Of a stretch of 64,000 bases of DNA, positions 39,809-49,558 are shown one piece after another; position 1 is the stretch's first letter; each line of letters begins with the position of its first letter. Source of the DNA: Trinickia diaoshuihuensis. Lineage in GTDB: Bacteria; Pseudomonadota; Gammaproteobacteria; Burkholderiales; Burkholderiaceae. The stretch covers positions 1 through 64,000 of the forward strand of contig NZ_QUBS01000007.1 in the NCBI RefSeq assembly GCF_003390925.1, written 5' to 3'. The notes under the pieces are model-generated. The model saw only the letters and a list, made by a program, of their open reading frames with translations, was not told the DNA's origin and made no database searches. Made by a program: the position numbers and the translations under genes.

Positions 39809-41353
39809 TCACACTCCCTGCGGATTCACCTTCTCGACGTTGGAATACAGCTTGTTGAGCGCCGAGATATAAGCCTTCGCCGAAGCGGCCACGATGTCGG
39901 GATCCGTGCCCACGCCGTTCACGATGCGCCCGCTCTTGGACAAGCGCACGGTCACTTCGCCCTGTGCCTGCGTGCCTGTCGTAATGGCGTTCACCGAGTA
40001 AAGCAACAGCTCGGAACCGCTGCCCACTTCGCCTTCGATCGCGTTGAGCGTCGCATCGACCGGGCCGTTTCCGCGCGCCTCGCCCACGGTCTCCTTGCCG
40101 TCCACCGAGAACACGACACGCGCGTGCGGACGCTCGCCCGTTTCGGAATGCTGCGCGAGCGAAACGAATTTGTAGTGCTCGCGCTCAGCCGCCGCCGCGG
40201 ATTCCTCCGAGACGATCGCGATGATGTCTTCGTCGTAAATCTCGGCTTTGCGATCGGCCAATTCCTTGAACCGCGCGAACGCTTGATTCAGTTCGCTCTC
40301 GCTGTCGAGCGAGACGCCCAGCTCTTGCAGCCGCTGCTTGAACGCGTTGCGGCCCGACAGCTTGCCGAGCACGATCTTGTTCGCGCTCCAGCCCACGTCT
40401 TCCGCGCGCATGATTTCATACGTATCGCGCGCCTTGAGCACGCCGTCCTGGTGAATGCCCGACGCGTGCGCGAACGCATTGGCGCCGACCACGGCCTTGT
40501 TCGGCTGGACGACGAAACCCGTGATTTGCGACACGAGCTTGGACGCCGGCACGATTTGCGTCGTGTCGATGCCGACATCGAGACCGAAGTAGTCCTTGCG
40601 CGTCCTCACGGCCATCACGATTTCCTCGAGCGCCGTATTGCCCGCGCGCTCGCCCAGGCCGTTGATCGTGCATTCCACTTGGCGCGCTCCGCCGATCTTG
40701 ACGCCGGCCAGCGAGTTCGCCACGGCCATGCCCAGATCGTTGTGACAGTGCACCGAGAAGACGGCCTTGTCCGAATTCGGGATCCGCTCGCGCAGCGTCT
40801 TCACCAGGTTGCCGTACAACTCGGGCACGCCGTAACCGACCGTGTCGGCGATGTTGATCGTCGTCGCACCTTCGTCGATCACGGCTTCCAGCACGCGGCA
40901 AAGAAAGTCCATATCCGAGCGGCTGCCGTCCTCGGGCGAAAATTCCACGTCGTTCGTGAATTTGCGCGCGAAGCGCACCGCCAGGCGAGCCTGCTCGTAG
41001 ACCTGCTCCGGCGTCATGCGCAGCTTTTTCTCCATATGCAGCGGAGAAGTCGCAATGAACGTGTGAATGCGGAAGTGATCGGCGGGCGCGAGCGCATCGG
41101 CGGCGCGTTGGATGTCCTTGTCGTTCGCGCGGGCGAGCGAGCAAACCGTGCTGTCCTTGATCAGCGAGGCGATCGTGTTGATCGCGTCGAAGTCGCCGTT
41201 CGAGCTGGCCGCGAACCCGGCCTCGATCACGTCGACCTTCATCCGCTCTAGCTGCTTCGCGATCCGGATCTTCTCTTCCTTCGTCATCGACGCACCGGGC
41301 GACTGCTCGCCGTCACGCAACGTCGTGTCGAAAATAATCAGCTTGTCTGCCAT
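39809..41353 (-). CDS. leuA: 2-isopropylmalate synthase
   Basis: The 514-residue protein is 2-isopropylmalate synthase, which condenses 2-ketoisovalerate with acetyl-CoA at the first committed step of leucine synthesis. The catalytic barrel begins [18 protein letters not shown]; metal-binding His residues are in [10 protein letters not shown]. The C-terminal allosteric domain (about 390-510) carries leucine feedback inhibition. ATG 41353 gives MADKLIIF. The leader from 41354 to 41561 holds a leucine-rich leader peptide and a terminator-like hairpin, suggesting control by attenuation. Confidence 0.97.
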   Translation of the reverse strand: MADKLIIFDTTLRDGEQSPGASMTKEEKIRIAKQLERMKVDVIEAGFAASSNGDFDAINTIASLIKDSTVCSLARANDKDIQRAADALAPADHFRIHTFIATSPLHMEKKLRMTPEQVYEQARLAVRFARKFTNDVEFSPEDGSRSDMDFLCRVLEAVIDEGATTINIADTVGYGVPELYGNLVKTLRERIPNSDKAVFSVHCHNDLGMAVANSLAGVKIGGARQVECTINGLGERAGNTALEEIVMAVRTRKDYFGLDVGIDTTQIVPASKLVSQITGFVVQPNKAVVGANAFAHASGIHQDGVLKARDTYEIMRAEDVGWSANKIVLGKLSGRNAFKQRLQELGVSLDSESELNQAFARFKELADRKAEIYDEDIIAIVSEESAAAAEREHYKFVSLAQHSETGERPHARVVFSVDGKETVGEARGNGPVDATLNAIEGEVGSGSELLLYSVNAITTGTQAQGEVTVRLSKSGRIVNGVGTDPDIVAASAKAYISALNKLYSNVEKVNPQGV

Positions 41354-41402
41354 CTCATGTCTCCAAGGGACGTTTGCTTTCGGAATACGGGGGTGGATGC
41401 GG

Positions 41403-41446
41403 AAAACGACAATTCGGGCGTTCGCGCCACCGCTGGCGACGCCGAA
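41403..41446 (-). terminator. Candidate attenuator terminator upstream of leuA
   Basis: On the minus strand TTCGGCGT (41446-41439) pairs with ACGCCCGAA (41421-41413) with one bulged base, enclosing an inner 5-bp stem CGCCA-GCGG-TGGCG. The hairpin is followed by TTGTCGTTTT. It lies 31 bases after the leader-peptide stop codon and about 50 bases before the leuA start codon, the place expected of an attenuator. The T-run is interrupted, so strength is uncertain. Confidence 0.55.
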
Positions 41447-41477
41447 CAACGAACGAGGCAGACGGGGGCGAAAACGA

Positions 41478-41561
41478 TCAGCGCGGTAGGCGCGCTAGCG
41501 CTAGCGCGCATAGAGGCGCACCGGCGAGAAGGGATAGGCGGGGGAAGGTAAACATAGCCAT
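41478..41561 (-). CDS. Putative leuA leader peptide
   Basis: A 27-residue open frame on the minus strand, reading [18 protein letters not shown] then ALALARLPR and stop. Seven residues are leucine and five of those use CTA, a very rare codon in GC-rich Burkholderiaceae; the others are CTT and CTC. The Leu codons lie in the second half and overlap a perfect 20-bp palindrome (41490-41509, GCGCGCTAGCGCTAGCGCGC) that could form alternative RNA structures. The ATG lies only seven bases after a good -10 box, so the peptide may be translated from a leaderless transcript. Slow reading of CTA under leucine shortage would favour read-through into leuA. Confidence 0.65.
   Translation of the reverse strand: MAMFTFPRLSLLAGAPLCALALARLPR
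41490..41509. repeat. Perfect 20-bp palindrome within the leuA leader
   Basis: GCGCGCTAGCGCTAGCGCGC is its own reverse complement. It covers the codons GCG CTA GCG CTA GCG CGC of the leader peptide, so a ribosome stalled there would block its folding. It could be the pause or anti-terminator part of the attenuator. Confidence 0.85.
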
Positions 41562-41568
41562 GTCGCCG

Positions 41569-41597
41569 ACTATAGCGGCATTCGCGGAATCGCGCAA
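41569..41597 (-). promoter_or_regulatory. Candidate leuA promoter
   Basis: On the minus strand TTGCGC (41597-41592), a 17-base spacer, then TATAGT (41574-41569; five of six bases match the consensus). Transcription should start at or next to the A of the leader-peptide ATG at 41561. It lies between pssA and leuA, so leuA can be transcribed apart from the ilv-psd-pssA genes. Confidence 0.65.
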
Positions 41598-41677
41598 TCG
41601 GCCGGGGGCCGGCCGCGCCGCCAAGCCGCCCCGGGAAGCGTGCGGCCGCAACGCGCGATCGGGCCGGCACTTTGTCC

Positions 41678-42565
41678 TCAATGATCGTGCGGGATCGACC
41701 GGGCCGGATTGTCGCGCCCACGTACCGACATATAGGCCCAGAACACATAACCCGACAGGCCGTACAGTACGAAAAGCCCGAACAACATCAAGGGCGGATC
41801 GGACGACACGAGCACGAACGCCACGACGACGAGCAAAATCGCCGCGAATGGCACGCGATGGCGGACATCGAGCGCCTTGCCGCTGTAAAACGGCGCGTTC
41901 GACACCATCGTCACCCCCGCATAGACGGTCAAGGCAAAGGCGACCCACGGCAGCCAAACGAGCTTGAGCGGAACCCGGTTGTCGGTCGCGAGCCACACGA
42001 AACCCGCTATCAGCGCGGCCGCGGCCGGGCTGGGCAAGCCTTGAAAAAAGCGCTTGTCGACGACGCCGATATTCGTATTGAAGCGCGCGAGCCGCAGCGC
42101 GGCGCCGGAGCAGTAGACGAACGCCGCGAGCCAGCCCCAGCGGCCGAGATCCTTGAGCACCCACTCGTACATGACGAGCGCGGGCGCAACGCCGAACGAG
42201 ACCATATCGGACAGACTATCGAACTGCTCCCCGAACGCGCTTTGCGTATGCGTCATGCGAGCGACGCGCCCGTCCATGCCGTCGAGCACCATCGCCACGA
42301 AAATCGCGATGGCCGCGATCTCGAAGCGCACGTTCATCGCCTGCACGACGGCGAAAAATCCGCAAAACAGCGCCGCCGTGGTGAACGCATTCGGCAACAG
42401 ATAGATGCCGCGCGTCCGCAAAAACTGCTGGCGGGCGGCCCGGCGGCTTTCGGCGGGCGCCATTTCGGAACCCAGCGTTTTGTTGCGCCTGAACGGATTG
42501 CGCCTGAACGGGCGTGGCATCGGCGTCGTGCCGGAACGCGGGCGACGCGGTTTGAAAGCGGCCAT
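41678..42565 (-). CDS. pssA: CDP-diacylglycerol-serine O-phosphatidyltransferase
   Basis: The 295-residue protein is a membrane phosphatidylserine synthase of the CDP-alcohol phosphatidyltransferase family. The active-site motif is complete: LDGMDGRVARMT followed by GEQFDSLSDMVSFG. It has a basic N-terminal extension (about 1-50) and about eight membrane segments. GGGAGAG precedes ATG 42565. psd, the next enzyme of phosphatidylethanolamine synthesis, lies directly upstream with a 20-base gap. Confidence 0.95.
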   Translation of the reverse strand: MAAFKPRRPRSGTTPMPRPFRRNPFRRNKTLGSEMAPAESRRAARQQFLRTRGIYLLPNAFTTAALFCGFFAVVQAMNVRFEIAAIAIFVAMVLDGMDGRVARMTHTQSAFGEQFDSLSDMVSFGVAPALVMYEWVLKDLGRWGWLAAFVYCSGAALRLARFNTNIGVVDKRFFQGLPSPAAAALIAGFVWLATDNRVPLKLVWLPWVAFALTVYAGVTMVSNAPFYSGKALDVRHRVPFAAILLVVVAFVLVSSDPPLMLFGLFVLYGLSGYVFWAYMSVRGRDNPARSIPHDH

Positions 42566-42585
42566 CTGACTCTCCCGCCGCGGCG

Positions 42586-43224
42586 TTACAGTTCGGCGAG
42601 GATCGTCGACGAGGCGAAGACCTTCTCGCCGATCGACACCTTCGCGCGGCTGCCCAGCGGCAGGTACACATCGACCCGCGAGCCGAAGCGGATGAACCCG
42701 TAACGCTGACCGCGCGCGAGCGGCTCGCCGGTACGCACGTAGCACAAGATCCGCCGGGCGATCAGGCCTGCGATCTGCACGGAGGTGACCGTTTGCCCGC
42801 CGGCCGTTTGAATCACGACGGCATTACGCTCGTTCTCGGTCGAGGCCTTATCGATAGCGGCGTTCAAATAGGCGCCGGGGAAATATTCGACCTTGGTGAT
42901 CGCGCCGTCCACGGGCGAGCGTTGCGAGTGAACGTTGAACACGTTCATGAACACGCTGATCTTCAGCGCCTCCCGATCGGCATAGGGATCGCGCGTGGTC
43001 TCGACGGCGACGATGCGGCCGTCGGCCGGACACAGAACGGCGTTCGCTTGTGTGGGAATGGGACGCGGCGGATCGCGAAAGAACTGCACGACGAAAATCA
43101 GGATCAGCCAGAACGGCCAGGCCAAGCCGAATCCCGCGACCGCGTGGATCAACAGCGCGACGACGGCGGCAATCGCGATGAACGGCCAGCCTTCGCGCGC
43201 GATGATCGGGTGTGGGTAATTCAT
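42586..43224 (-). CDS. psd: Phosphatidylserine decarboxylase proenzyme (short type)
   Basis: The 212-residue protein is the short-form phosphatidylserine decarboxylase that makes phosphatidylethanolamine. It has two N-terminal membrane segments (about 12-45), the conserved [11 protein letters not shown] and HSQRSPVDG, and the self-cleavage site in [11 protein letters not shown], where the Ser becomes the pyruvoyl group. ATG 43224 gives [14 protein letters not shown]. Its gene precedes pssA and follows ilvC after a terminator. Confidence 0.96.
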   Translation of the reverse strand: MNYPHPIIAREGWPFIAIAAVVALLIHAVAGFGLAWPFWLILIFVVQFFRDPPRPIPTQANAVLCPADGRIVAVETTRDPYADREALKISVFMNVFNVHSQRSPVDGAITKVEYFPGAYLNAAIDKASTENERNAVVIQTAGGQTVTSVQIAGLIARRILCYVRTGEPLARGQRYGFIRFGSRVDVYLPLGSRAKVSIGEKVFASSTILAEL

Positions 43225-43262
43225 GGATCGTTTCGAACTTTTTGTAAAACCACTAGGATAGC

Positions 43263-43299
43263 AAAAGCCGCCCGGTGCGAAACGCACGGGACGGCTTTT
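43263..43299 (-). terminator. Rho-independent terminator of ilvC
   Basis: AAAAGCCGCCCGGTGCG (43263-43279) and CGCACGGGACGGCTTTT (43283-43299) pair over 17 positions with two mismatches and a three-base loop. Read on the minus strand it ends in CTTTTGC. It begins 56 bases after the ilvC stop. Confidence 0.85.
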
Positions 43300-43354
43300 G
43301 TAGGTCGGACCGGCCCCGCGCGCCATCGCTGCGCGCGGGGCCTCGCCACGGCAA

Positions 43355-44386
<1,032 letters not shown>

Positions 44387-44451
44387 TTAATCGTATTCGT
44401 GAAATTCATTAAACGCGCCCTACCTACCGGCGGGCGCGGATCGTCTTAGCG

Positions 44452-44943
44452 TTATACCTTCAAGATGCGTTCGCCGCGCCCGATACCCGAGCTGCCCGTG
44501 CGGACCGTCTCGAGAATCACGGCGGCGTCGAGCGCTTCGATGAAGGCGTCGAGCTTGTCGCTCGCCCCCGTCAGCTCGATCGTGTAGGTCTTTTCGGTCA
44601 CGTCGATGATACGGCCGCGGAAGATATCCGCCATCCGTTTCATTTCTTCGCGTTCCTTGCCGACCGCCCGTACCTTGATCAGCATCAGCTCGCGCTCGAT
44701 GTGGGCGCCTTCGGTCAAGTCGACCACCTTCACCACCTCGATCAGGCGGTTCAAGTGCTTCGTGATCTGTTCGATCACGTCGTCCGAGCCAATGGAGACG
44801 ATGGTCAGGCGCGACAGCGAACGGTCTTCCGTCGGCGCCACCGTCAAGGTTTCGATGTTGTAACCGCGAGCCGAAAACAGACCGACGACGCGCGAGAGCG
44901 CACCCGGTTCGTTCTCCAGCAAGACGGAGATGATATGTCTCAT
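44452..44943 (-). CDS. ilvN: Acetolactate synthase small subunit
   Basis: The 163-residue protein is the regulatory subunit of acetolactate synthase (also called IlvH in some systems). Residues 1-75 form the ACT domain (ISVLLENEPGALSRVVGLFS) that binds valine and gives feedback inhibition; the rest is the C-terminal domain. It lies 126 bases downstream of ilvB and upstream of ilvC. Confidence 0.96.
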   Translation of the reverse strand: MRHIISVLLENEPGALSRVVGLFSARGYNIETLTVAPTEDRSLSRLTIVSIGSDDVIEQITKHLNRLIEVVKVVDLTEGAHIERELMLIKVRAVGKEREEMKRMADIFRGRIIDVTEKTYTIELTGASDKLDAFIEALDAAVILETVRTGSSGIGRGERILKV

Positions 44944-45069
44944 GTTGCTTTCCCGTTTATCCAGATATCGATTGCCATCGGCCCCGCGCCCGCCTCGCCG
45001 CGCTTTTGTCCGCCCTTCGTGGGGACGCCTCGCGCGAGCGAGCTGTAGCGACGGGCCCGCCTGTCGTCT

Positions 45070-46833
45070 TTAGAGGTCTTCCGAGCCGAGCAGCATCTCG
45101 GTGATGCCCTTGCCGGCTTGAACCATCGGCCAGACGTTTTCGGTCGGATCGGTCTGGAAATCGAGAAATACGGTGCGATCCTTCAAGCGCAGCGCTTCCT
45201 TCAGCGCGGGCTCGACATCGGACGTCTTTTCGACGCGGATGCCGACGTGGCCATATGCCTCGGCCAGCTTCACGAAATCGGGCAGCGCATCCATATACGA
45301 ATGGGAGTAGCGCTTGCTGTATTCGATCTGCTGCCACTGGCGCACCATGCCCAGATAGCGGTTGTTCAGCGAGATGATCTTGACCGGCGTGTCGTACTGC
45401 TTGCAGGTCGACAACTCCTGGATACACATCTGGATCGAGCCCTCGCCCGTGATGCAGACGACGTCGGAATCCGGGTGCGCCATTTTCACGCCCATCGCCG
45501 CCGGCAGGCCGAAGCCCATCGTGCCGAGCCCGCCCGAGTTGATCCAGCGGCGCGGCTTGTCGAAGCGGTAGAACTGGGCGGCCCACATCTGGTGCTGGCC
45601 GACGTCCGAGCAGACGAACGCGTTGCCGTCCGTCAATTCCCAGAGCTTCTCCACCACGTACTGCGGCTTGATGATCTCGCTCTTGCGGTCGTACTTGAGG
45701 CAATCCTTGGCGCGCCAGCCCTCGATGTCCTTCCACCACTCGGCCAGCGCCGCCGTGTCGGGACCGTGTTCGGCGTGCTGAAGCTGCTCGATCATTTCCT
45801 TGAGCACTTCCTTGACGTCGCCGACGATCGGAATATCGACCTTCACGCGCTTGCTGATCGAGGACGGGTCGATATCGATGTGAATGATCTTGCGCGGCCG
45901 CGACGAGAAATGCTGCGGATCGCCGATCACGCGGTCGTCGAACCGGGCGCCGATGGCGATCAGTACGTCGCAGTTTTGCATCGCCATATTGGCTTCGTAA
46001 GTGCCGTGCATGCCGAGCATGCCGAGGAACTTCTTATCGCTCGCGCGGTAGCCGCCGAGACCCATCAGCGTGTTCGTGACGGGATAGCCGAGCAGATCGG
46101 CGAATTGATTGAGTTCGCGCGAAGCATCGGCGAGGATGATCCCGCCGCCCGTGTAGATGTACGGGCGCTTGGCCGACAGCAGCAGCGAAACCGCCTTGCG
46201 GATCTGGCCCGAATGGCCCTTCGTGACGGGGTTGTACGAGCGCAGCGATACCGTCTTGACGGGCTCGTACTGACACGGCGTTTTCGAGATGTCTTTCGGG
46301 ATATCGATCAGCACCGGGCCGGGACGCCCCGTGCGCGCGATGTAGAACGCCTTCTTGACCGTCGAGGCCAGTTCGCGCACGTCCTTCACGAGGAAATTGT
46401 GCTTCACGCACGGACGCGTGATGCCGACGGTGTCGCATTCCTGGAAGGCGTCCTGGCCGATGGCGGCCGTCGGCACCTGTCCGCTGATGATCACCATCGG
46501 GATCGAGTCCATATAGGCCGTCGCAATGCCGGTCACGGCATTGGTCACGCCCGGGCCGGACGTCACCATACAGACGCCGACCTTGCCCGTCGAACGCGAA
46601 TAGGCATCGGCCGCATGAACGGCTGCCTGCTCATGGCGTACGAGCACGTGCTGGACTTTGTCCTGCTTATAGAGTTCGTCGTAGATATACAGTACCGCGC
46701 CGCCGGGATAGCCCCAGAGCACCTCGACGCCCTCGTCGGCCAACGCGCGCATGAGCACGGTGGCGCCGATCGAGCCGGCCTCGTGGGAAGGAGTGGTATC
46801 CGACGTGGAGAATTCCGCGCTGGGCATGTTCAT
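45070..46833 (-). CDS. ilvB: Acetolactate synthase large subunit
   Basis: The 587-residue protein is the catalytic subunit of acetolactate synthase. It has the three thiamine-diphosphate enzyme domains: the N-terminal part with EVLWGYPGGAVLYIYDEL (catalytic Glu in VRHEQAAVHAADAYSRSTG), the central FAD-binding domain and the C-terminal part with the diphosphate/magnesium motif CITGEGSIQMCIQELST and LNNRYLGMVRQWQ. AAGGTG precedes ATG 46833; a second ATG at 46827 is possible. It is the first gene of ilvBNC and is divergent from the sigma factor gene. Confidence 0.97.
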   Translation of the reverse strand: MNMPSAEFSTSDTTPSHEAGSIGATVLMRALADEGVEVLWGYPGGAVLYIYDELYKQDKVQHVLVRHEQAAVHAADAYSRSTGKVGVCMVTSGPGVTNAVTGIATAYMDSIPMVIISGQVPTAAIGQDAFQECDTVGITRPCVKHNFLVKDVRELASTVKKAFYIARTGRPGPVLIDIPKDISKTPCQYEPVKTVSLRSYNPVTKGHSGQIRKAVSLLLSAKRPYIYTGGGIILADASRELNQFADLLGYPVTNTLMGLGGYRASDKKFLGMLGMHGTYEANMAMQNCDVLIAIGARFDDRVIGDPQHFSSRPRKIIHIDIDPSSISKRVKVDIPIVGDVKEVLKEMIEQLQHAEHGPDTAALAEWWKDIEGWRAKDCLKYDRKSEIIKPQYVVEKLWELTDGNAFVCSDVGQHQMWAAQFYRFDKPRRWINSGGLGTMGFGLPAAMGVKMAHPDSDVVCITGEGSIQMCIQELSTCKQYDTPVKIISLNNRYLGMVRQWQQIEYSKRYSHSYMDALPDFVKLAEAYGHVGIRVEKTSDVEPALKEALRLKDRTVFLDFQTDPTENVWPMVQAGKGITEMLLGSEDL

Positions 46834-46980
46834 CGTTCACCTTTCGAATTTTCGGCAAAAAATTGATCGGGTGCTCTCTACCGGGCTTGTGGCTCGGGTT
46901 CAAGCGGCGCGTCCACTTTGACAGACGAGCTTCATGGGCCCGTCCAAAAAGAGACAAATCACTTATGTTGCGAACCGGAA

Positions 46981-47009
46981 ACCTTATCGGTTGCGCTCGC
47001 TCAGGTCAA
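46981..47009 (-). promoter_or_regulatory. Candidate ilvB promoter
   Basis: On the minus strand TTGACC (47009-47004; five of six match), a 17-base spacer and TAAGGT (46986-46981). It would give an untranslated leader of about 140 bases. I looked there for an attenuator peptide and found only a short frame without branched-chain codons. The remainder of the 365-base divergent region (46834-47198) is AT-richer than the genes and shows no other gene. Confidence 0.5.
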
Positions 47010-47198
47010 GTAAAAGTTCTCGGTGCGCCCGCGCCCGCCTGGCCGACAGCGGCCTTTTTCGCGCCAAAATCACGCATGTTTTACTCATCGATACACGGCT
47101 CGCCCCCCGCCGCCTCGAAAGTTTGCTAGCATCCGCGAGTTTTACGACATTTTTCTATCGATTACGGCGCACGCGAAAGTTTCGCGCCGCCCCCTCGG

Positions 47199-47762
47199 AT
47201 GGCATCAGACAAGGAACTCGCCGATTTTCTGGCGGGCGTCGAAAGGCGCGCGTTTAAGCACACCGTCTACGCCGTGCGCGATGACGATGCCGCCCTCGAC
47301 ATCGTCCAGGACGCGATGATCAAGCTCGCCGAAAAATACGGCGACCGGCCGGTTGCCGAGCTGCCGCTCCTATTTCAGCGTATCTTGCAAAATGTGATGC
47401 ACGATTACTTTCGTCGTCAGAAAGTACGCAACACATGGGTCAGCCTGTTCTCGTCGCTCGGCGGCGGCGAGGACGACGAGTTCGATCCGCTCGAGACGCT
47501 GGAGGCCGACGACAGCGTTAGCGCGGGCCTGAGCAGCGAGCAAAAGCTCGAGCGCGATCAAGTGCTCGCCCTCATCGACGCGGAGATTCAAAAATTGCCG
47601 GCGCGTCAACGGGAGGCCTTCCTCATGCGTTACTGGGAAGATATGGATGTCGCCGAGACCGCCGCCGCGATGGGCTGCTCCGAGGGAAGCGTGAAAACGC
47701 ACTGCTCGCGAGCGACGCACACGTTGGCGGTCGCGCTCAAGGCCAAAGGAATTACGCTATGA
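47199..47762 (+). CDS. RNA polymerase ECF-type sigma factor
   Basis: The 187-residue protein is a sigma-70 family factor of the ECF type. Region 2 covers about residues 10-80 (DAALDIVQDAMIKLAEKYGD) and region 4 about 125-185 (LPARQREAFLMRYWEDMDVAETAAAMG, cited as positions 132-158, with the helix GCSEGSVKTHCSRA). Its stop overlaps the start of the DUF3619 gene by four bases (ATGA), so the two are coupled. The set sigma factor, DUF3619, DUF3106 and RDD is conserved in Burkholderiales; the signal it responds to is not known. Confidence 0.9.
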   Translation: MASDKELADFLAGVERRAFKHTVYAVRDDDAALDIVQDAMIKLAEKYGDRPVAELPLLFQRILQNVMHDYFRRQKVRNTWVSLFSSLGGGEDDEFDPLETLEADDSVSAGLSSEQKLERDQVLALIDAEIQKLPARQREAFLMRYWEDMDVAETAAAMGCSEGSVKTHCSRATHTLAVALKAKGITL

Positions 47763-48196
47763 GCTCCGCTCCAGATACCAGAGAACTCGAGTTCGCGGGC
47801 AAGATTTGCCGCGCGCTCGACGAACGCACAGCCGATTTGCCCGCCGCCACGCTCGAACGCCTGGCCGGCGCGCGTCGTCTCGCGCTCGCGCGCAAGAAAC
47901 CCGAACCCGTCCGCGCCCCGGCCTTCGTGCCGGTGCTCGCGCACGCCGGCGCCGATGCCGGCGCCGCATTCGCCGCTCCGCAGGCGGGCAAACGGCGCCT
48001 GTCGCCGCTCGCCCGAATTCTGCGCGTGTGGCCCGTGGTGGCGCTCGTCGGCGGGATCGCCGTCATCGCTTACTGGGAAAACCTCCAACGCTCCGCCGAG
48101 CTGGCCGATATCGACGCGGCCATGCTCAGCGATGATCTGCCCCTCAATGCTTATCTCGACCACGGGTTCAATGCGTACCTGTCGCGGGCACGGTAA
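47759..48196 (+). CDS. DUF3619 family membrane protein, possible anti-sigma factor
   Basis: The 145-residue protein matches DUF3619. It has a hydrophilic N-terminal part (about 1-85, Ala/Arg rich), one membrane segment (about 92-110, VWPVVALVGGIAVIAYW) and a short periplasmic end. This layout, plus the four-base overlap with the sigma factor gene upstream, fits a membrane anti-sigma factor, although the family has no established function and no zinc-binding anti-sigma motif is visible. Confidence 0.8.
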   Translation: MSSAPDTRELEFAGKICRALDERTADLPAATLERLAGARRLALARKKPEPVRAPAFVPVLAHAGADAGAAFAAPQAGKRRLSPLARILRVWPVVALVGGIAVIAYWENLQRSAELADIDAAMLSDDLPLNAYLDHGFNAYLSRAR

Positions 48197-48216
48197 GGCA
48201 GGCGGAGAATAACTGG

Positions 48217-48975
48217 GTGAGCTACAAGCGCGGCTTGGCGGTTGTGTTCGGATGCGCGATCGCGGCAGCGGTTGCGTTCGCGGCCACCTACCCTCGGTTC
48301 TTCGGAGAAACGTCCACGCGTCAAGCGGCGGGCGTGCAGGGCGCCGCGTCGCCCGCGGCCGCGCCCCTTGCCGTCGAATTTCCCCCGCTCGCCCAAGATA
48401 CCAATCCGCTGTCTTGGTCGCATTTGAGCGATGCACAGCATGAGGCGCTCGCGCCTTTCGCGTCCGAGTGGAATACGTTCAGCGACGAACGTAAGCGAAA
48501 ATGGATCAAAATCGCGGCCCGTTTCGCGAAGATGTCGCCTGAAGCGCAAAAACGGCTTCATGACCGCATGAGCGAATGGGTGCATATGACACCCGATCAG
48601 CGCCGCGTCGCACGCGAAAACTACCAAGTCTCCAAGGCGCTGCCGCCGCAGCAGCGCAGCAAGGCCTGGCAGGCCTATCAGGAGCTCTCTCCCGAGCAAA
48701 AAGCCAAGCTCGCCGCGATCGGCCGCAAGCGCCGTCCCACGGTCGTGAGCGCGCCGCCTTCCGGCGAGCGCAGCGAAATCCGCGACCTGAACCGCCTCGT
48801 GAATCCGCCGCTTGCAGCCAGCGGCGCGGCGAGCACGGCCGCGGGGGCCGGCGCGGCGTCGGGACTGCCCGCCTCGGGCGGCGGTGCCGCTTCCGGGGCC
48901 GTGAACTCGACCGTGCCGGTGCCCGCGACGCCGATGTCGCCGTCGGACGCGCCGTCCGTCTTCCGCGGCGCCTGA
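48217..48975 (+). CDS. DUF3106 domain-containing exported protein
   Basis: The 252-residue protein begins with GTG 48217 and has an N-terminal hydrophobic segment (about 6-25) acting as signal or anchor. The DUF3106 domain (about 55-165) is charged and helical, with repeats of the type LSDAQHEALAPFASEWNTF and MSPEAQKRLHDRMSEW, similar in style to periplasmic Spy/CpxP-like stress proteins. The C-terminal 75 residues are Ala/Gly/Ser/Pro rich and likely disordered. It may sense envelope stress for the sigma factor, which is inference. Confidence 0.8.
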   Translation: MSYKRGLAVVFGCAIAAAVAFAATYPRFFGETSTRQAAGVQGAASPAAAPLAVEFPPLAQDTNPLSWSHLSDAQHEALAPFASEWNTFSDERKRKWIKIAARFAKMSPEAQKRLHDRMSEWVHMTPDQRRVARENYQVSKALPPQQRSKAWQAYQELSPEQKAKLAAIGRKRRPTVVSAPPSGERSEIRDLNRLVNPPLAASGAASTAAGAGAASGLPASGGGAASGAVNSTVPVPATPMSPSDAPSVFRGA

Positions 48976-48980
48976 GCGCG

Positions 48981-49514
48981 ATGGCCTCGCCGGCACGCGA
49001 CACGCCGCCTATCGCCGACGCCGCGGCCGAGCCGGGCCCACCCACCATTCGCCGCCGCTTGGCCGCACTCGTCTACGAAAGCGTCTTGCTGTTCGGCGTG
49101 GTGTTCATCGCCGGTTATCTGTTCGGCACGCTGACGCAGCAACGCAGCGGGCTCACCCACCACAATCTGCTAACGATATGGCTCGCGCTGGTGATGGGCG
49201 CCTATTTCGTCTGGTGCTGGACGCGCGGCGGCCAGACCTTGCCCATGAAGACCTGGCGGCTCAAGCTCGTCGCCGCCGGCACCGGCCGGCCACCGAATGC
49301 CGCGCGCGCTTGCGCCCGTTATCTCGCCGCTTGGCTCTGGTTCGTGCCGCCGCTCGCGTTACACCCGTTGTTGCGGCTGTCCGTGCCAGCCACGCTGGCG
49401 ATCACCGCCGCTTGGTTCGTGCTCTGGGCCGCCTGCGCCCGCCTCGATCCGGCCCGGCAGTTCCCGCACGACCGGCTCGCCGGCACGCGCATCGTTACCG
49501 CCGACCGCGCATGA
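48981..49514 (+). CDS. RDD family membrane protein
   Basis: The 177-residue protein has the RDD layout: an N-terminal Arg-rich motif RRRLAALVYESVLLFG, then three or four membrane segments, with the second charged motif QTLPMKTWRLKLV. Family members are small inner-membrane proteins, some linked to sodium/proton exchange, but most are uncharacterised. It begins five bases after the DUF3106 stop and closes the sigma factor operon. Confidence 0.85.
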   Translation: MASPARDTPPIADAAAEPGPPTIRRRLAALVYESVLLFGVVFIAGYLFGTLTQQRSGLTHHNLLTIWLALVMGAYFVWCWTRGGQTLPMKTWRLKLVAAGTGRPPNAARACARYLAAWLWFVPPLALHPLLRLSVPATLAITAAWFVLWAACARLDPARQFPHDRLAGTRIVTADRA

Positions 49515-49558
49515 GCGGCGCGGCACACTCGCCCGAGACCCCGTAATAAGAACTTCTC

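Noticed and set aside
46885-46974. A possible attenuator peptide in the ilvB leader
   Set aside because: The only short frame (MKLVCQSGRAA) is not rich in Leu, Ile or Val codons and no clear terminator hairpin follows it.
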